Assembly: GCA_027070385.1 (NCBI GenBank)
Contig: JALXDW010000072.1
Location: forward strand, 1 to 8,418
DNA: 8,418 nt
Source of the DNA: Chromatiales bacterium
GTDB lineage: Bacteria > Pseudomonadota > Gammaproteobacteria > UBA6429 > Thiohalophilaceae
Direction: 5' to 3'
In this document: positions 6,372 to 8,418 of the stretch, in pieces
Numbering within the stretch: position 1 is the stretch's first letter
Layout: every line of letters starts with the position of its first letter
The notes under the pieces: model-generated
What the model saw: the letters and a program-made list of their open reading frames with translations, nothing else
Database searches by the model: none
What the model was told of the DNA's origin: nothing
Made by a program: the position numbers and the translations under genes

Positions 6372-8053
6372 TCCGGCTTTTGGTTGATGGGGTTTACAAG
6401 TTTTGAGATAACATCATAAAGCTTTTGTTTATCAACCGGTTTGGTCAGGAACGCATTCATACCGGCATCCAGACAGGCTTTTTGATCGTCAGGTGTTGCG
6501 TTGGCGGTGAGTGCAATAATCGGAATATGTGGGCGATTCGCTTCATGTTGCCGCCATTGTCTGGTTGCTTGCAGGCCATCGAGCTCAGGCATCCGCATAT
6601 CCATAATAACCAGATCATAGGGGCTGGTTTTTAACTGCTCCAATGCAAGTGCACCATTTTCAACATGAGTAACGTTATGCCCGGCTTCTTTTAAAAAGGC
6701 ACTGATTACTTTTGCATTGATAAGGCTGTCTTCGGCAACAAGAATACGCAGCCGGGTATGAGGTATGTGTTGCTGGGATGCCTGGTTGTTTTCTGTGGCG
6801 TTTTCCATGTTATCCGGCTGGTAATACCACGGAATTTCAACCCAGAATGTTGAACCTTCATTCAGAACACTATGAACTCCGATTTTACCCTTCATCAGTG
6901 AAACAAGGTTTTGGACAATCGTGGTACCAAGTCCGGTGCCTGTTTCTTTCAGGTTGTTTTTACATTGATAAAACGGGTCAAAGATATGTTGTAAATGTTG
7001 TGGTTTTATCCCGATTCCTGTATCAATCACCTCAATACGAACACGGCAAATTAATTCATCTTTATTAATACAGGCCACATTAAGCGTTATGCCTCCCTCA
7101 TGGGTAAACTTGACGGCATTACTGATAAGATTCAACAGGATTTGTCGTAAGCGATTTGCATCACCGGTAAATGTTGTAGGCAGTTCTTTATCATAGTATG
7201 TATTCAGAGTAAGATTTTTACTGCGAGTAATAGGTGAAAACATATTGCTGACACTATTAATGAGCTTTGGCAGATTAAAAGGCTGATTGTCGAGTACAAA
7301 TTTTCCGGCCTCAATTTTGGAGAGATCCAGAATATCATTAATCAAGGAGTGTAAAGCGGTTGCTGATTCATCCAGTGCATTGATATAGTCTTTTTGCTGT
7401 TCATTGAGTTCCGTGTTATGGAGTAAATGCGTCATACCAATGATGCCACTCATCGGTGTACGTATTTCATGGCTCATGGTTGCGAGGAATTCACTTTTAG
7501 CTTTATTGGCTGTATCGGCCATATCTCGTGCTTCCTGCAAGTTTTTAAGCATACGGTTAAGGTACAATGGCATAATCAACAGGAAGAAGGTATATACGAG
7601 TGAAGTCGAAGTGTCATAAAGCCAGTAACCTTTGGATATCAGCAGCCATTGATAGCCAATAAAGCCGGCAATAACAGCGGCTAATAATGGGCCCCGACCA
7701 TAACGTATACCGTAACCAATAAATATCCACGGGTAGAGCAAATAAAAAGCACCAAAGGCACTGGAGCCGGTCAAGATCATGGAATAGGTGACGGAACCAA
7801 GATCAATCGGTACCATAAGATAACGTCGCAGTGGCATATCAGGATAAAAAATAATACTTATGGCATTGAAAACGGTGATAAGAAGAAAGCCACCTAAAAA
7901 AATAATGAAATCAATCGGTGGTGCGCTAAAATACCCGTAATAAATTCCCAACCCAATATAGAGACTTCCAAACAGCCATATCCCAAGGCGTACAAAGGTT
8001 TGAGCTATTTCCGGGTTATGGCTGATACGCTGGCGAATTTGTTTCAGATTCAT
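6368..8053 (-). CDS. Hybrid sensor histidine kinase/response regulator with RpfC-like membrane domain
   Basis: A 561-residue membrane hybrid kinase. Residues 20-167 hold about six hydrophobic spans with short loops and no periplasmic sensor domain; DLGSVTY with later [11 protein letters not shown] and the line-up into the kinase resemble the N-terminus of RpfC, the Xanthomonas sensor of diffusible signal factor. A short helix (168-185) leads to the HisKA domain with His195 in [17 protein letters not shown]. The ATPase domain has the N box (Asn308, Asn312), G1 box DTGIG (344-348), F box IFDPFYQ and G2 box GTGLG (372-376). After a linker, residues 435-552 form a receiver domain with acidic Glu441-Asp442, phosphoacceptor Asp485 ([10 protein letters not shown]), Thr516 and Lys538. 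RpfC's C-terminal HPt domain is absent, so phosphate must pass to a separate HPt protein or stay on the receiver. All catalytic residues look intact. The start ([10 protein letters not shown]) has AAAGGA very close before the ATG. The ligand is unknown; RpfC likeness is a judgement by eye. Confidence 0.92.
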   Translation of the reverse strand: MNLKQIRQRISHNPEIAQTFVRLGIWLFGSLYIGLGIYYGYFSAPPIDFIIFLGGFLLITVFNAISIIFYPDMPLRRYLMVPIDLGSVTYSMILTGSSAFGAFYLLYPWIFIGYGIRYGRGPLLAAVIAGFIGYQWLLISKGYWLYDTSTSLVYTFFLLIMPLYLNRMLKNLQEARDMADTANKAKSEFLATMSHEIRTPMSGIIGMTHLLHNTELNEQQKDYINALDESATALHSLINDILDLSKIEAGKFVLDNQPFNLPKLINSVSNMFSPITRSKNLTLNTYYDKELPTTFTGDANRLRQILLNLISNAVKFTHEGGITLNVACINKDELICRVRIEVIDTGIGIKPQHLQHIFDPFYQCKNNLKETGTGLGTTIVQNLVSLMKGKIGVHSVLNEGSTFWVEIPWYYQPDNMENATENNQASQQHIPHTRLRILVAEDSLINAKVISAFLKEAGHNVTHVENGALALEQLKTSPYDLVIMDMRMPELDGLQATRQWRQHEANRPHIPIIALTANATPDDQKACLDAGMNAFLTKPVDKQKLYDVISKLVNPINQKPD

Positions 8054-8070
8054 ATCCTTTAATATAAAGC

Positions 8071-8075
8071 AGGAG
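8071..8075 (+). promoter_or_regulatory. Ribosome binding site favouring a TTG start
   Basis: AGGAG is 4 bases before an in-frame TTG at 8080 and 19 bases before the first in-frame ATG at 8095. The distance is too long for the ATG and acceptable for the TTG, and nothing SD-like lies closer to the ATG. The frame is closed by a TAA at 8065-8067, so no earlier start is possible. Confidence 0.5.
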
Positions 8076-8079
8076 CAGG

Positions 8080-8418
8080 TTGAATAAAACAGTTATGAGT
8101 AATGAATCGAAGATTAAAGTTAAAATAACCACCGATAACAAGTGTAGTTTTTGTACCGGTACCCGCTGTTGTGTTTATACAACCCAGCAAATTGATACAC
8201 CAAGAACCAAAGATGATTTTGACCATTTACTGTGGCAAATGGCACATAAAAATATTCAGATATACAAAGACGATGGTGAATGGTTTTTATTAGTTAATAA
8301 TGAATGCCAGTTTCTGGGTAAGAATGGCCAGTGTGGTATTTATGAAACCCGGCCACAACTTTGCCGTGATTATTCGAATGATTATTGTGAGTTTGATGAA
8401 CCGGCAGAGAAAAATTTT
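8080..8418 (+). CDS. YkgJ family CxxC-rich putative metal-binding protein, partial (3' end beyond window)
   Basis: The frame is open to the last base of the window. I start it at the TTG at 8080 because of AGGAG at 8071-8075; the ATG at 8095 is the alternative, five codons shorter. Counting from that ATG, the cluster CSFCTGTRCC gives Cys17, Cys20, Cys25 and Cys26, and the later IYETRPQLCRDY with Cys71, Cys80, Cys90 and Cys98 is the second half of the YkgJ (zinc/iron-chelating, CxxCxxCC) pattern. The spacing CxxCx4CC is slightly longer than the common form. Eight cysteines in about 110 residues and no signal peptide suggest a cytosolic metal site. It is divergent from the sensor kinase, with only 26 bases between the two starts, so their promoters must overlap each other or the opposite gene. 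Biological function of the family is not settled. Confidence 0.85.
   Translation, partial: MNKTVMSNESKIKVKITTDNKCSFCTGTRCCVYTTQQIDTPRTKDDFDHLLWQMAHKNIQIYKDDGEWFLLVNNECQFLGKNGQCGIYETRPQLCRDYSNDYCEFDEPAEKNF

Overview
The window looks like an ordinary chromosomal stretch of a gammaproteobacterium with moderate to low GC content. The pointers are a three-gene run ending in a proline iminopeptidase (pip-type) and dtd, an AroG-type (class I alpha, beta/alpha barrel) DAHP synthase whose catalytic residues match E. coli AroG position for position, a DUF1289 protein, and a sensor kinase with an RpfC-like membrane region. I cannot name the genus. I see no insertion sequence, phage gene, tRNA, rRNA, CRISPR array or long repeat.

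Layout. Positions 1-3649 are read leftward: an AroG-type DAHP synthase (first step of the shikimate pathway), then a 702-residue membrane protease of family M48 carrying an N-terminal zinc ribbon, then the start of a protein resembling the substrate-binding half of D-2-hydroxyacid dehydrogenases, cut by the window edge. A 221-base divergent spacer (3650-3870) carries a candidate aroG-type promoter and the leader of a rightward run, 3871-5815: a four-helix membrane protein of unknown function, proline iminopeptidase and D-aminoacyl-tRNA deacylase. The first two are 2 bases apart and the last two overlap by 4, so they are very probably one operon.

From 5830 the strands alternate: a small two-helix membrane protein (leftward), a Cys-rich DUF1289 protein (rightward), a hybrid sensor histidine kinase (leftward), and a YkgJ-type CxxC-rich protein (rightward, cut by the right edge). 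The DUF1289 gene and the kinase end tail to tail on the same four bases, CTAG.

Most genes are housekeeping: aromatic amino acid synthesis, peptide turnover, proofreading of D-aminoacyl-tRNA and membrane protein quality control. The parts least explained are the hybrid kinase that looks like RpfC without its HPt domain and sits between two small Cys-rich putative metal-binding proteins, the unknown membrane protein heading the pip-dtd operon, the zinc-ribbon M48 protease with a decayed second ribbon, and the apparently domain-only dehydrogenase relative at the left edge. I found no convincing new multi-gene system.
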